A DNA stretch of 64,000 bases from NCBI GenBank assembly GCA_963965975.1, contig OZ014413.1:5404001-5468000 (forward strand). Reading direction: 5' to 3'. This document shows, piece after piece, positions 35,460-48,099 of this stretch (position 1 is its first letter; every line of letters begins with the position of its first letter). Position numbers and translations under genes: made by a program. Under the pieces are notes generated by a model, which saw nothing but the letters and a program-made list of their open reading frames with translations, was not told where the DNA came from and made no database searches. This DNA is from Xestospongia bergquistia. Taxonomy: Eukaryota; Porifera; Demospongiae; Haplosclerida; Petrosiidae.

Positions 35460-36540
35460 CAATATCCATTATAGAACTGTACACTTAAAATAGTATTTTG
35501 TCATTTCAACCATTGTCTTTGTTACCAGTATGTCATCAATTTGATATAAACCCAATAAATATTGAGTACCCACAAAGCCTAAACTCGTCTTAGTCAGTAT
35601 ATATAAAGCTAACAAGAAGCCAAAAAGTACTTTTTGTAGTTTATGTTCAATAATTGTAACTATGATTGAGAGATAGATACTATTTCAACTTAACTAACTA
35701 GATTAGTTAGTTAAAAAGTATCTGCTTATAGTTTCAATAGAAGTCATGATTTAATTAAAGTTGGTATAAAGACAATGTAGTTGTAGATACAACTAGTTGG
35801 CTTTATACATATAGACTGACACTAAGTATTGGACTTGTAGCAACTTAGAATTGGGTTTATGTCAAGTTGATGGGACTGTGGTAATGAAGATCTTAGTTAA
35901 AATGATGAAATACTATTTTCATTGTATACAATTGATTCCAATTATTCAATAACTTCATAGTTTTGTATTTCTTAGTTTAGTTAATACAATTGAATCTTTA
36001 TTGTAAGTTTTAATCTAATTAGTTAATTTTATGTTTATTTTTGAATGTCATTTTATTACTGAGAATAAAACATGGCAGAAGTTAAACGAGCGTACCTTTA
36101 TTTTTAAAAACAACATTAAAGGTTACATATTTGAGCAGCTAAAAATATATTTAAAGGTAAATTAAAGCTCATTTATCTTAAATATACAAGTTACTCATGA
36201 ATGCACTGTCCTAACGTTCCAACATATAATCTGTAGCAATTATCAACTGTTCCTGATTTTGTCATATAAAACTAATTAAAAAAAATAAAACTTTGTTACT
36301 AAGATTTAACTAAGAAGATTTCTTATCAAATGTTTTTTTAATTTAGTTTGTAATTGTCTTTCAATATCTAGACTGTGTTGGAATAGTAAATTGACTTTAT
36401 CACTTAATCATTATTGATTAATTAATAAGTTTTTATGTGTATATATGCACGTGTTTTTCAGTCTCTAGAACGTGCTTGAGAACATTCTGGAAGTCTTATC
36501 ATTAATTTTTGTTATATATCAAGTTACATTTTAAAACATT
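35460..36540. other. No gene recognised
   Basis: A/T-rich intergenic sequence between T3 and the inverted R copy. Confidence 0.45.
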
Positions 36541-37040
36541 TCTTGGTTAATCTATCCTATTCATATGCAAGTATATTTTATTAATTTAATGAAATATTAT
36601 TATATACCTAATAAAGGATAAATCTAGCACATAGTCTTCCTTCCAGTTAACAAAAACTTGAAATGGGAGTATTCACAGATTATTGAAAATATAACAATAT
36701 TTTAAATAAAACCTCATGTTGTGTGAATTGCCTTTTTGGTGGAAGAAATTCAGAATTTCCAAGGTATACCTATTGACAATAGATTGATAATGTTACAGTA
36801 AAAATAGACCAAGATAGGACTGACACAGCTCTGCTGATGCAAAAGTGCATGCAAGTATTGTATATACAGGATAAAGTAATTGTTTAGTGGTGTATTCCAT
36901 TGGCAAAGGAGGAAGACAAAAAATAGTACTATATCAAACTGGTTAAAGATCATAAACGTACCAAATGACTAAAATAGTATAGAATATTCAACTTATTAAA
37001 ATTACCATGTAAAACTTTCAAGCTTTTAACAACAAAATAC
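36540..37040 (-). repeat. Duplicated segment R, inverted copy 4
   Basis: Reverse complement of 29250-29720-type sequence, for example CAAGATAGGACTGACACAGC against GCAGAGTTGTGTCAGTCTTA on the other strand, and TATTGACAATAGATTG against ATCTATTGTCAATAGG. It lies 5' of the plus-strand N exon at 37040. Confidence 0.6.
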
Positions 37041-37240
37041 GCTCTGCTAAAGGGAAATATCCACTATTACTAACACCTAACTCACAAATAATAACAGCTG
37101 GTGCTTTGCATAAAATTTATAACCTGATTTTGACAGACTTTATGAGCAAATTGTTTCAATAACAGGTGAATTATCAACTCAAAAGAGACCAAACTAACAT
37201 CCAGAAAGAGATTATATCCAATGTTTTCATTAGGTAAGTC
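37040..37240 (+). pseudogene. First-exon fragment of gene family N, copy 3
   Basis: The plus frame reads TPNSQIITAGALHKIYNLIL, TDFMSKLFQ, a stop, then NYQLKRDQTNIQKEI. It aligns with the minus-strand N exons (ITAGA, IYNLIL-TD, GEYQL-type segments). No intact continuation. Family not recognised. Confidence 0.42.
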
Positions 37241-37259
37241 AGGAGCGAAATTACAACTT

Positions 37260-37680
37260 TATAGTACATCATTTCAATCAATCACGTGACAGTTTCTAAT
37301 CCCGTTCTGCGTAAGTTAAGTAACTATGCTTTTAGTATCTTCCCGCAATATTCACCCACAGTTTGTATTTTCCGTGATTACACACTACACTATTAAAGCA
37401 TATATAATAGAGTAAAGAGCTATAGGTGTGCAAAGGAAGTAAGGTTTTACGTGATATTGATAAATTAATTGTCTTTGATTAATGTTTCGTTATTATTAGT
37501 AGTAGTATTAGGCAAACAGATAATATTTAATTTTATATAGCTAATAACTAGTTGATTATTAATATACAATTATTCTAATTGGTTCTCAATATATATTTTT
37601 AATAAATGATAAGACAAACTAATTCAATCAAAGTGAATTTTATATGTAGTGTATATTATATATATGTATATTATGTAAAA
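37260..37680. other. Intergenic, inverted duplicate of 28740-29180
   Basis: The block around 37370-37440 (TTTTCCGTGATTACACAC, AGAGCTATAGG) is the reverse complement of 28960-29040 (TAGCTCTTTAAT, TGTGTAATCATGGAGAG). Part of the large inverted duplication; no gene. Confidence 0.5.
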
Positions 37681-37687
37681 TATAGCA

Positions 37688-39214
37688 TCAGTCAGTGGAC
37701 TCAGGTGATAGTCCAATTTCTTTCCTGTATTCTCTTTCCTGGTTCATATATCTCTCATAATGTTCGTCAGCTATCAAATGTATGTTGACTTCATTATCTC
37801 TCACTCTTAACTTGTAACGTTTAGCTAATATCAAGAACAATATCAATATAATGAAAACAACAAAAAAGCTTTTAATCAAATAATAAAAAATACTTTGGCA
37901 AGTTATTTCTGATTGACATTTGAATGAATACTTGCAAATGCTATAGCAAAAGCAATTCCTGTTGCTGCAAACCACAGACCAACCATGAATCCTCTCATTT
38001 TATGTGGACATTGATCTATTGTGAACTCAAGAGATATTGGAAAGATGATATTGTAAAAGATTGCAAGCAAAATTTGAGGTACAATGACTTCGTAAAAATC
38101 AACATTAACACTTAAGTAACCTTGCCATATTATCATAATGAAATGGCTTACTGGATAAAATAATGCAAAGATTAGTCCCAAACCAATTCTTTTTAACATA
38201 CTGGGAATGTAATTATAAAAGCATGGGTATATAACTAAGTGATAGAAGAGTAGTAGAATGGAAGAGATAGAATATAAAAACGAATCATTCAGTACTAAAC
38301 AAGAGATGACATGTGAATATTGTTCCTTGTGATTAAATCTGTTCCACCCATAATCCTTCACAAATCGACCACCAATTATACAAAAAGCAATGGAATCAAT
38401 TGTAATACTGTTTTAATATCTTCTACTTCCTCTACTGAGAATGGTCCACCATATTTTTCTTTTCTTTACCCAGGTCGAATCGGGAAGGATAATCTTCCCA
38501 GTATGTCAAGGCACTACGATTCCTTGGATACTTGTTATTCCAGGCATAATTTGAGTACTTTAGCTATCAGTTTAATAGGATTAATAATATATGGTGTAGT
38601 ATCCAGCCAGTGTTTAAAGAGAAGATTAGTAGTAATGACTATACAAACAGCCATACCTGCATGATACTACATAGAACACTAAGCCAAACTCCTTAAATAG
38701 ACACTTTGCAATTTTAGTAATTGCAAGAACAATTGGTGTACTCACGTAATGCCAATATACTTAATTCATTGGCTGAAGCTCCTACTGATTAATCAATGTT
38801 GAATTGGATAATATTGGAATGAACAGTACAGTATCCAATGAATTGTAATATCAAATAAAAGAACAGCAATGAAAAGTAAAGTAGTTTCATTTTTATGGAA
38901 AAATCAACAATGACTGCTAAGCCCCCAATTATCCAAGCAATGAACGAGATATACACACCAAAAATAATAGATTTATATCTACCTGTTTGTGTATCAGCAA
39001 ATAGACCAAAGAAAGGAAATACAAGAAAAGTTAGACAGAACGGAATATCAACAACATTGTGATAATAACTATGGTCAAGACCGGCATGTTTATTAACAAC
39101 ATCAATTGATAATAACAATGTATACACTTGAAACTTCATCAATGCATCCCAAAGAATGATAAGTATTATTCCTTTGGAGCTAATACAACGTAGCCTTCCA
39201 CTGATGGATGTCAT
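37688..39214 (-). pseudogene. MFS/POT-like transporter copy T4
   Basis: ATG at 39214 (MTSISGRLRCISSKGIILII, TM1), motif A loop FPFFGLFADTQTGRY, and IGYCTVHSNIIQFNID. The next codon, CAA in relatives, is TAA, a nonsense change; the sequence continues SVGASANELSIL. Later parts: LFKHWLDTTPYIINPIKLIA, WEDYPSRFDLG, a frame break in an A-rich run, YGGPFSVEEVEDIKTVLQLI. Then an open frame 38361-37903 holds TM7-10 and the signature CPHKMRGFMVGLWFAATGI. The last TM and tail (YKLRVRDNEVNIHLIADEHY) end at 37688. This copy has the most complete C-terminal half and shows what T1 has lost. Acts at a membrane; substrate unknown. Confidence 0.72.
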
Positions 39215-39219
39215 CTTAA

Positions 39220-41530
39220 TTTAAAGGTTGATCTAACGTAATGACAATATCATAACTGTTTACTTTTAAAATGAAAGTGAAATATTTGTGAAAATAAGTG
39301 TAAAATGGTACATATTACTAAAACTTTCAAATATAAGGTTGTAGTGTTATTAAAAGGTATTCTTCATTATGTTTCAATTATATTTCTTTTAGACTTACTA
39401 TTCCCAGATTACACTAGCTAAAATTTCACAAATTACATACAAAGCAATGACCTTGTTTTGTGTTTTTTAGTTTGTATTGAAACTTAAAAGAAAAAAAAAC
39501 GACGTGTTTTTTTTTAGATTTATGGTGACATTTATATTTAGTAAAGATGTCCTGGTTGCTATACAACAAAGGTATTCTATCTGGGATTGTACATTTACTA
39601 AAGCTATTAATTTATTAATAAATTCACACTGAGTGCATGTATGTTTGATAGTCATTATGTTATTGTTTTTATATATTCAAATATAAATTTCAGAAATAAC
39701 TATCACTTCATTGATCATGCTGGTATAGTCTCATGTTAAGTTTCATATAACTTATCAACTTTACTGTTGATTTAGTAAGTCCACTAATTAATCTTGGTCC
39801 ATAAGTAATCAATATATGGTTATACAGCTTGCATGATGCAAACTATTTACAAAATGTTAGAACTAAAAATTATTTTTTGAAAGGAATAAAAGCATTATTA
39901 TTTGACAAACAATCAATTCCATAGGACAATAGTGATCAAAACTGTATTAAGTTCACTTTCAGTTTGCTACATTCAACCTATATAACCATATATTGTTTAA
40001 ATCAACCAGTCAGTTTTTACAGCATACAAAGGTCTGTTTCATAAGAATAGTCTAAAAGCACTTAAATTAGGAAGGAATAGTTGTTAGTTATAATTAGTGT
40101 GATACCACTGTGAATAATTAATTTTCTTCTTACAACTCTTTCTTCAATTCATCTAAGCTTGATCTCTATTGATTAATATTAAATATTCATTATTCCAAAA
40201 TCCTTACATTCTATTCAACATATACTGTAAGCGATAATGAAACACAAATTCAAAAAAGCTATTAAGTGTATAAAACAGAGCCCATACATACTAGCACTAT
40301 ATTTTATTTATAATATACTAAAGGTCTTTTGTAAGTTAAAATAAGTAATGAGAAAATGCTGATCACTTAGCTGAGTAAAATGTTCTTTTATCTTAAAAAA
40401 ATTGACAATAATTAGGAAAGTATATAATTATGGATTATTAATTGGATCTGTGTCACTTATTACTCTATATGCCTGTTAGCTAAACGAGATAAAATCATTA
40501 ATCTACATAAATATATGACACCATTAACTTGTACATTATTCTGTACATGATCATATCCTGTACCAATTGGTGCATAGAATACATAACATTGCACACAAAA
40601 GATATCAAATAGTTTGTTTATTAAGTAATTACCATAAAGAGTGTGGTCAAAACAATCTATCATACCACTTAAATTTAGACATAGAAGTAATATACTATAT
40701 AATAAACTTAAGAACAGGATACCACATGTAATGCCATCTATACCAATATGAGTTCATGCTATTCTGAACTTATTATTGTTTAAAACTATTGTGCAAAGGC
40801 TTTCTTGCTTATTGAAGAGCTGATACACTTTCTGTGGTACTAGAATCTTCACTGGTAACTAAATTCATTAATATTTCATTATATTTGTGTTAAACAATCT
40901 TAGAAATATTGTAACATTCTTTTAATAAATATTAACTAGTGTTCTCAAGAGAGAGCTCTTGTGATAAAATGAAGAAGTAGTGAAGGACCTTTATACTACA
41001 AGGATCTGTAGGTGGAGTGAATATTTTGGTCTTGTTTTTTAAGGTATGTTACATGTGGACAATATATAGTGTCTACATGATGTTCATAACTATATCTTCT
41101 TGATATATAAACATCTTTTTCTAAATTTACTTCTAAAATCTGTTAGTCTTACTTTTTGCTTCATTTTATTCTAATTGTTCATATTAGACAATACAAATAT
41201 TATATAGTGTGTACTTTTCATGCTTACATGCACAATATTTAAATGAAAAGTTGGATTAGCCAATATAATAATTATATTGAAAAGGATAATCCATTTGTTA
41301 CTTATACAATGATGCCTATATTACGTCTGTGGGATTGTTTATCAAGCAGAAGCTGATATACATATAAATAATTAATTTATTTTTTTGAAAAAAAAGGTAA
41401 AAATTTATTAACTACATTTAGTAACTTGGTGCCAGTTTGGTAGTGGAAAAGCATGAAGAAATTAGCGCATATTAATATATATATATCACTGTAAAAGTAT
41501 ATTGTTTAAATTTTTTTATATATTGCTTGA
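39220..41530. other. No gene recognised
   Basis: A/T-rich 5' flank of T4 and beyond. Short frames (39467-39655, 40460-40663) show no motif. Confidence 0.45.
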
Positions 41531-41533
41531 TAT

Positions 41534-41930
41534 TTTATAATACAAAAGCAGCAATGTCATTAAAAATCAGGCTAAATGAAATTAGACGTATGTCAAATTT
41601 AATTTATGATTATTTTCTTTGCGTAATTAATTATAATATCTACTTTTTTCTTGTTACTAATATATTAATGAAAAGTCATTAGTTGATTGTCAACATTATG
41701 TCCTTCCATGTAATAGCCACCTTATCCTGTATGTACAATGTAATCTATTTTCTTCTTGTGCTTGAACGGTAGTAACATGGAAGGATAGAAAGATGATTGA
41801 AAAATTTCTCTGTTAGTTTCCAGTTTTTATTTTATAAAAAATGATCTCATTAGTTTAATTTGACATACATTTAATTTCATTTAGCCTAATTTTTAACGAC
41901 ATTGCTACTTTCATATTATAATGAGGTAAA
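41534..41930. mobile_element. Long foldback MITE (~400 bp, arms >60 bp)
   Basis: The left arm GCAATGTCATTAAAAATCAG, GCTAAATGAAATTAGACG and TATGTCAAATTTAAT pairs with the right arm, which reverse-complemented reads GCAATGTCGTTAAAAATTAG, GCTAAATGAAATTAAATG and TATGTCAAATTAAAC. A second inner pair (GTCCTTCCATGTAATAG against its complement near 41775) suggests the whole unit folds into one long hairpin. Complementarity extends outward through TATAATAC/TATAATATG to the ends. No ORF. Superfamily and target duplication not determined. Confidence 0.7.
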
Positions 41931-41959
41931 ACAGTTAAAAAATGTGATGCTACTAGCAT

Positions 41960-42250
41960 CATATCCAATGTAGATTATATTGTCTTTGATTTTGTATATT
42001 GCTCTCTGTTTTTTAAATTTCCTATATTCAGTTTAATTGCTGATATAAACATAGGTAGGCATGCATCTATCATTACTGGTATGTATTTGTGAATGCTATT
42101 TGAATGATTTTTGGCTTGGCTTGGTAATAAAAACTTCATCAAATTATAAAGTGCTGTGTCATATAATAAGTGGTGTTTTCCTTATGTTACAAGTGATTAG
42201 ATGCTCATATCTATAATCAAATATTCTCCAGTTGATATTGATAATATCAC
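41960..42250 (+). pseudogene. MFS/POT-like transporter remnant T6 (N-terminal piece)
   Basis: Readable as FDFVYCSLFFKFPIFSLIAD then INIGRHASIITGMYL, aligning with FDIGYCLLFIFYI and FGLLADLKVGRYLSIISGVY of copy T5, i.e. TM2 and motif A. It decays into stops afterwards. Only this part of the gene is visible. Confidence 0.5.
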
Positions 42251-42259
42251 TGAATATAC

Positions 42260-44400
42260 AACTTTGTTTGGTAGAACACTTAACAACAACAACAAAATTC
42301 TAGAAATATTAAACAAACATATGATTATATAGATAGGATGTAAAAATGTCTTTGATGCAAACTGAAAATAAATGAAAAAGGTATTACTGTTTGAAAAGTA
42401 ATCATGTACCTATGGTATTGACTGTTTATCAAATGTTAGAACTAATAATGATAATTTTTGTCCAACAATAGAGATAAATTTATTGTTAATTCTAAAAATT
42501 GTTTCTTATACTATATAAAGGCAAAACTATCATGCAATTCCACTATGAAATCTGAAGCTATTCTCTTAAGAATACTTGAAATATATTTGTTAAACAAAGG
42601 ATGAATCATCAGAAGAGTTATCAATACAGATATAAGTGAATGTACTGAATTGTTACAGGTATTGACTAGTCTTTATATGTACTAATTTGATAATAGATAT
42701 ACCAGTAATCATATCAATTACTAGGTATATACATTGACACTAGCAATGTCACTGAAGTTAAAAGATTGAACTGTATCAAACAATTTTATAGAAAAACGTA
42801 AAAAATAAATGTATGACTAAATTGAGTAATTATATTGAAGCAGACTTTAGCAAAATGTTAGACTCAAAGAGTTCAAAGTAATGTTTGTGTCCAAAGTGTT
42901 AAGTCTACTATAACTCATAGCCAAACAACACATGTTACATATAATAATATAGTCTACTCTTAATACAATCAGTTACTATTGAATTGAAGTGCTACTTTTT
43001 AAATAGGAATAGCTTTATGTCATAATATTTCAATTGTAGTTTTGTATAAAACAAAACTTCATTTTTATGTGTCTATAGCAATATTTGTAGCATATAACAA
43101 CATACAAGTTACTCCCTTTTTCTTTAGAAAGATTGTCTTAGTATAAGTAGACATTACATTATTGTCGATGTCTACTCAATGTTAAACAAGGCACACCCTT
43201 TACCTCTTAAGAGTCTTTGATATAGAATTATTTCCATTATGATTGAATAAAAATGCTGCTTTCAATTGAAAATAGTTTATTTATTATTAATTTTTTTCCA
43301 AATAAATCAAAATGAGTAGTGTATGCTTCATATTCATTTGTGAATTAGTTTTTTCTGAATTATGTTTTTATAAAAAGTCTATATTGTTTAACTATTGATA
43401 TTATAACTAAGATATACTGTCAGTGAAAACATCATTGTATATTCCTCCTACATTCATTTTTATTAATTTCCCATAAATCTTTTATGTTATTTTCATTTTA
43501 AGTCACACATAATTTTAGCATTACCTAATATCATGATCATGATGAATATAATAACAATAACAACAGAAAAAGGAAGTATTTTTTAATGTGCTAGCATTGA
43601 AAGAATAAAATGGATATTTCTTGTTCAAGAAGTTAATAAACAATTTATAATAAATGAAGTAATCTATACAGTAGTGATAATAGTTGCATCAATCCTATGC
43701 TTATTACATGTGTTAATTATTAGTGATGAAGGCAAATGATTAAAGGATATCAACAGACTACAATTATAATGTTGACTGATTCATCTAATTTTTCTGATTC
43801 TGATTTTACAAGAGCTATGGCTTATCATATAATAAGTACACAGTCATCACTGTCACATATTGAAGTATTATACGATAATGGTGATAGGTCTTAGCAAGGT
43901 GTATACAATGAGTATAGCATTTGCAAAATTGGATATTAATTTGGTAACGTTGTACAACTTAATATCCTCTATCTGTTGAAATTACTAGGAAGAGTGGCTC
44001 TTGTAAACTACTGACCCTTTTTTAATTGTTTCAATGTGAGAAGTAATTCAAGTGGATGTTATCATGTGATGAGAGGTTATTAAATATGGATATTGGAGTA
44101 GACACACCAAAAATTGCTGTGAGTACAATAATATTAGTGTATAGATAGCTAAAAATATCATAAAAACAAGAACGTTTATCTTACATTTATTTGTGTAAAA
44201 CGAGCATATGTCTTGTTTTTAACAGAAGAGTAAGTGTTTTACATGAAAACGTATGTTGTGTCATGTCATGTTTTAACAATATATAAAAGTTGATATTCTT
44301 TTAATGTTCATATTGAAAGTAAGAAATCAGTCATCAATTTCTTTAAGTATATCTAATGATAAATACTTTTTAAATGTCTCAAGTACTCATCTAAACATTT
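42260..44400. other. No gene recognised
   Basis: A/T-rich. A short open stretch near 43770-43870 (LTDSSNFSDSDFTRAMAYHI) has no partner exon. No repeats of note. Confidence 0.4.
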
Positions 44401-44407
44401 TGAAACA

Positions 44408-45900
44408 ATGCTAAGATTTTTAATCAAGTCTTGATCAGTACTGCTAATTATTCTCTGGGATTTCTCTACATTTGCTCATTTACTTTTGATTAGAAATCTT
44501 GTAGCAACTAATTATGTCAAAGTTGATGATGATGCTCATCACATTATCTTTGATATTGGATATTGTCTTCTTTTTATTTTTTATATTTGGTCTACTTGCT
44601 GATTTGAAAGTAGGTAGATATCTATCTATCATTTCTGGTGTGTATGTCACATTTTTATCATAAATCATTTCTGGCTTGTTTGTTATCATAAAGACTGTCA
44701 CATTATAATGTGCTGTTTTATATTTTGCCTATTTGTTACAAGTAATTGGATACTCATGTATACGATCAAACATTGTCCAATTTAACATTGATCAAGAAAT
44801 TGGTGCTTCAGGTGATGAACTAAGTATTATTATATAATAATATTCATTGAGTATACCTGCAATATTGTTTATTATCATGATTGGGGAGTGTTTAATATAT
44901 TAGTTCATTGTTTTTTTCCTATGTACTATCAGGTGTGGCTATGTCTATTGTAATTGTCAATAATTTTTTCTTTAAAAATTTGCTGGAGACCATCTCACAT
45001 GTTGACAATCCTGTCAAGTTGATTGCTAGAGTACTCACCTTTTGTAGGAAGAACCAGAATGCAAGAAACCATATTGCCTTGACCTATTGGTAGAATAGTT
45101 ACCCTTACGGGTTAGACTTAGGTAAGAACAAATATGGTGGACCATTCACAGAGGAACAGGTAGAAAATGTCAAGGTGGTCATACGATTAGCACCATTATT
45201 TATTTGCATTGTTGGTCTTAGTTTTGCTAAGAATATTAAATGGACTAGTTTCTATAAATCACATAAAAAATCAACTTATTCGCAGCATACTTTGTGTTCA
45301 AAACTCACTTGATTGTTTAGTAGGTTCAATTTTAATTCTCTTCTATTAATTAATTATAAAACCTTGTTTTCACAAATACATTCCAAAGTATACTTAATAC
45401 ATAGAATTGGAATTGGACTGGTTTTCTCACTATTTACAACAACATATTCTGTCATAATGCTTGCTTGCAAAAGTTATTTTCTTTTTGACATAACCTCATA
45501 TAAAGTTGTTATTGTATCTGAAGTTTTGTATGGAACAGCAGCTGCTTTAATTATCCCAACATCTTTAGCATTTACAATAGCTCAGTCACCACATGAAATG
45601 AGAGGATTGATGGTTGGACTATGGTATGCAGCACGTGGTGTTGGTTATATTTTCAATATCAACATCAAATATATATTTGAATGTGAAAATGACACAACAT
45701 CCCACTGTCTTTACTATTTTATAGTTTAGAGTGTGATTATTCTTATTGTACTGATAATGATTCTGGTACTAGCTAAGCATTACAAGTTATGTGTGAAAGA
45801 GAATGAAGTCAACATCTATATAATAGCTGAAGAACATTATGAGAGATATATGAACCAGGAAGTAGAATACAACAATGAATCACTTGATAATACAGACTGA
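44408..45900 (+). pseudogene. MFS/POT-like transporter copy T5
   Basis: From ATG 44408 (MLRFLIKS, stop, SVLLIILWDF as in T4's TM1), then FGLLADLKVGRYLSIISGVY, VIGYSCIRSNIVQFNID, QEIGASGDELSIII. Open parts follow: 44908-45093 (VKLIARVLTFCRKNQNARNH, TYW then TAG), an in-frame junction LDLGKNKYGGPFTEEQVEN (intact here, unlike T1 and T4), LAPLFICIVGLSF, then 45313-45729 with HRIGIGLVFSLF, TSLAFTIAQSPHEMRGLMVG and LWYAARGVG, a TAG, and the tail YKLCVKENEVNIYIIAEEHY to TGA 45900. Several stops; the most informative copy for the middle loop. Confidence 0.7.
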
Positions 45901-45954
45901 CATATTTTTATAAATCTTTGTATCATGTATGGGATGTTTTCAAAACAACTCCTT

Positions 45955-47070
45955 CTATATATAAAAAAAACATAGCGCTGCCATCTTCTCTATAAAATCC
46001 AATAAAGTGAGGACCTGTATAGTGTGAGCATTCTGAGACAACATCAGCTACATCATCATTCATCTAAAATTTCATTAAGCATAAACAATACTTCTAAATA
46101 ATTAGATTTTACAAACTTACCTTTCATTCCTCATAAATATACGAAATAGCATTAATCACACCTTTTCTAGGAAACAAATGACAAAGTAGTGCTAAGGTAT
46201 TTTTTGAATTACAGTCTATATCACCAGTAAATTAAAAGTAATACAATTCAATTAACAATCACTTACTACCTTGATATTCAGCCTCAACTCGTTTTGTAAA
46301 TCCTATAGCTTTATCTATTAATGAATTTCCACACGCTATCATAGCAGGAACCCTTTTATTGATCCAATTTTGCAAACATGTTTTAAACACATCTTTCTTG
46401 TCAAGAATAGAGTCCATCTCATTTATAATTTACAAATGAAAAAATACCAGAAAAACGAGTGAAGCCAAAGTCAATTAACCATAAAGAGAATTATCAATTC
46501 TTGAAATTTCTCAATCAGAACAGAATGCAGTAATTTCCACAGATTTGTTTAAAATTTCTTCATGCCTATATCTAAATGTTTGGTTGCATAAAGAAATAAT
46601 TATTTCTTTTTGTGGTTTTTCCATTTCTAGCTCTTTATATAAAGCAAGTTTAATTTGAGATAATGTAATATAATCATCATTAAGATCTTTCATATTTTGG
46701 ATTATTTTTATATTAGAACATACTCACAACAAGGTCACAGACAATTTTGTTATGAAGAAAAAGGTGTTAATGCCCTTCATTGATCCTCAATTGTTACTTT
46801 ATGAATACACTCCATGAGTTGGTCTCCATGAAGAGACGAAATTGTAAACTTTCCTTTGCTTGAAGATACAGATGAGCCAATTGAATGAACATACAACAAG
46901 TCGTCACATCTGCTGTGTGGAGAAAAAGAAGATCCCATATCAAAAGTCAGGCTACTCATTTCTGAAGACATTGGTGGACTGGTTACTGATGGAGAGGTTA
47001 GTTATGGACTGATGATTGATGGAGAGGATATTGGTGGACTGATTGTAGTAGTAGTATTGTTAGGATTAGT
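45955..47070 (-). pseudogene. Unrecognised multi-exon gene (Ser/Pro-rich leader)
   Basis: Minus-strand exons in order: ~47070-46786, Ser/Pro/Thr-rich repeats (SPPISSPSIISP, TAA, LTSPSVTSPPMSSEMS) then SSFSPHSRCDDLLYV and LHGDQLMECIHKVTIEDQ; ~46700-46480 (KDLNDDYITLSQIKLALYKE, RYRHEEILNKSVEITAF); ~46420-46272 (MDSILDKKDVFKTCLQNWIN, KRVPAMIACGNSLIDKAIGF); ~46215-46130 (NTLALLCHLFPRKGVINAIS, YIYEE then a stop and GTAAGT donor); ~46060-45955 (MNDDVADVVSECSHYTGPHF, IGFYREDGSAMFF). Exon borders are good splice matches, so a real gene existed. Stops in exons 1, 2 and 4 argue it is dead. Function unknown; it may be the intracellular part of the SRCR/EGF gene just upstream. Confidence 0.5.
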
Positions 47071-47202
47071 CTAAAAATGAATCAACAAATCTTGGTGGTT
47101 ATAGCTACTATACTAATATTCCAGTACAATATTGCCACCATCATGTGATCTGCTTTCACCTAGGAGTAATTAGAACTATAAAACAGCAATAATAAATTAT
47201 AC

Positions 47203-47205
<3 letters not shown>

Positions 47206-47241
<36 letters not shown>
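47206..47241. repeat. (TA)n microsatellite
   Basis: About 18 TA units between the two minus-strand gene remnants. Confidence 0.9.
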
Positions 47242-47243
<2 letters not shown>

Positions 47244-47313
47244 ATGATCATCAAGTATATATTCATTATTACATTAACAATAATTAGATCCTATATTATT
47301 AATATACTCTTAA

Positions 47314-47470
47314 TCACAACCAGGTAGTGTTATATTCATTGATATCAGAACAATTAAGCTCATTGGATAACTGGTAATCCAGTTGACAATCACAAACATA
47401 ACTTCCATTAGTACTATAAACAGTTGTGTTCATAAGATCAGTAACATTTGTACATTTATCGATAACTAAA
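47314..47470 (-). pseudogene. EGF-like (calcium-binding type) exon 3 of SRCR/EGF gene
   Basis: After an acceptor (ACTTTAG), the minus frame reads VIDKCTNVTDLMNTTVYS, TNGSYVCDCQLDYQLSN, ELNCSDINEYNTTWL and a stop (47314). The D-K-C start, N-G-S-Y-V-C-D-C core and final C-S-D-I-N-E match an EGF-CA module, with the second and third Cys lost. EGF modules form extracellular stalks of receptors. Stop instead of the next C-x-x suggests truncation. Confidence 0.6.
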
Positions 47471-47559
47471 GTAATGAACATGTACAATATTGTCATTTCT
47501 ATATGTTTTATTACCATCACAACTTTTTCTATCAGTGGTGTCAAACAAAATCCCAATAT

Positions 47560-47672
47560 AGCCGAAACATTCATACTCCTATATATGAGTACAATCTCTA
47601 TTAGTTAATAAACACTTGTTGGTATCTATGATTTGTGTAGTCTTATTATAAACATTATATATTACTAACCAA
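47560..47672 (-). pseudogene. EGF-like exon 2 of SRCR/EGF gene
   Basis: Bounded by acceptor AAATCATAG and donor GATG|GTAATA, the exon reads DTNKCLLTNRDCTHI, a TAG, then EYECFGYIGILFD and TTDRKSCDG. Cys spacing resembles an EGF domain missing its third Cys, where the stop lies. Confidence 0.5.
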
Positions 47673-47809
47673 CATAAGATTTTCGTTACAGACAAGATGG
47701 TATTCAGTAAAGCAAGAACAAAGAGAGGAGCCTTGTTTATAGATACAAATTCTGATTGCATCCACTAATGTCAAGAAATACATTATGCACATCTTATAAA
47801 ATATTATAA

Positions 47810-47970
47810 TCATATTATATTAGAAGTAATAGTGTCAATAATATTATCATCACAATGATGATTATCAGAGTTAATGATATAGCCAGTATTACATAAGTAG
47901 TAATAACTAACAATTGTACTATGACAAGAACACTCACATCCTCCATTATTGTTGATACACTTATTATTAT
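47810..47970 (-). pseudogene. EGF-like exon 1 of SRCR/EGF gene
   Basis: Acceptor ATAACAG then DNNKCINNNGGCECSC, HSTIVSYYYLCNTGY and IINSDNHHCDD. This is a calcium-binding EGF pattern (N-N-G-G-C, T-G-Y-x-x-N-S-D-x-H-x-C); one Cys of the C-x-C pair is Tyr/Leu. The exon phase (starting after one codon base) matches the other EGF exons, as expected for shuffled modules. Confidence 0.6.
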
Positions 47971-48099
47971 CTGTTATGAAATGCAATAATATTTCAATAC
48001 AAAATATCCCAAGAAAGACAACATTAACATTTAGTTTAAATCCAATTAATGAATTATTAATCTATTAATATGGCTTGCCTACACAGCAAACATCAGATA

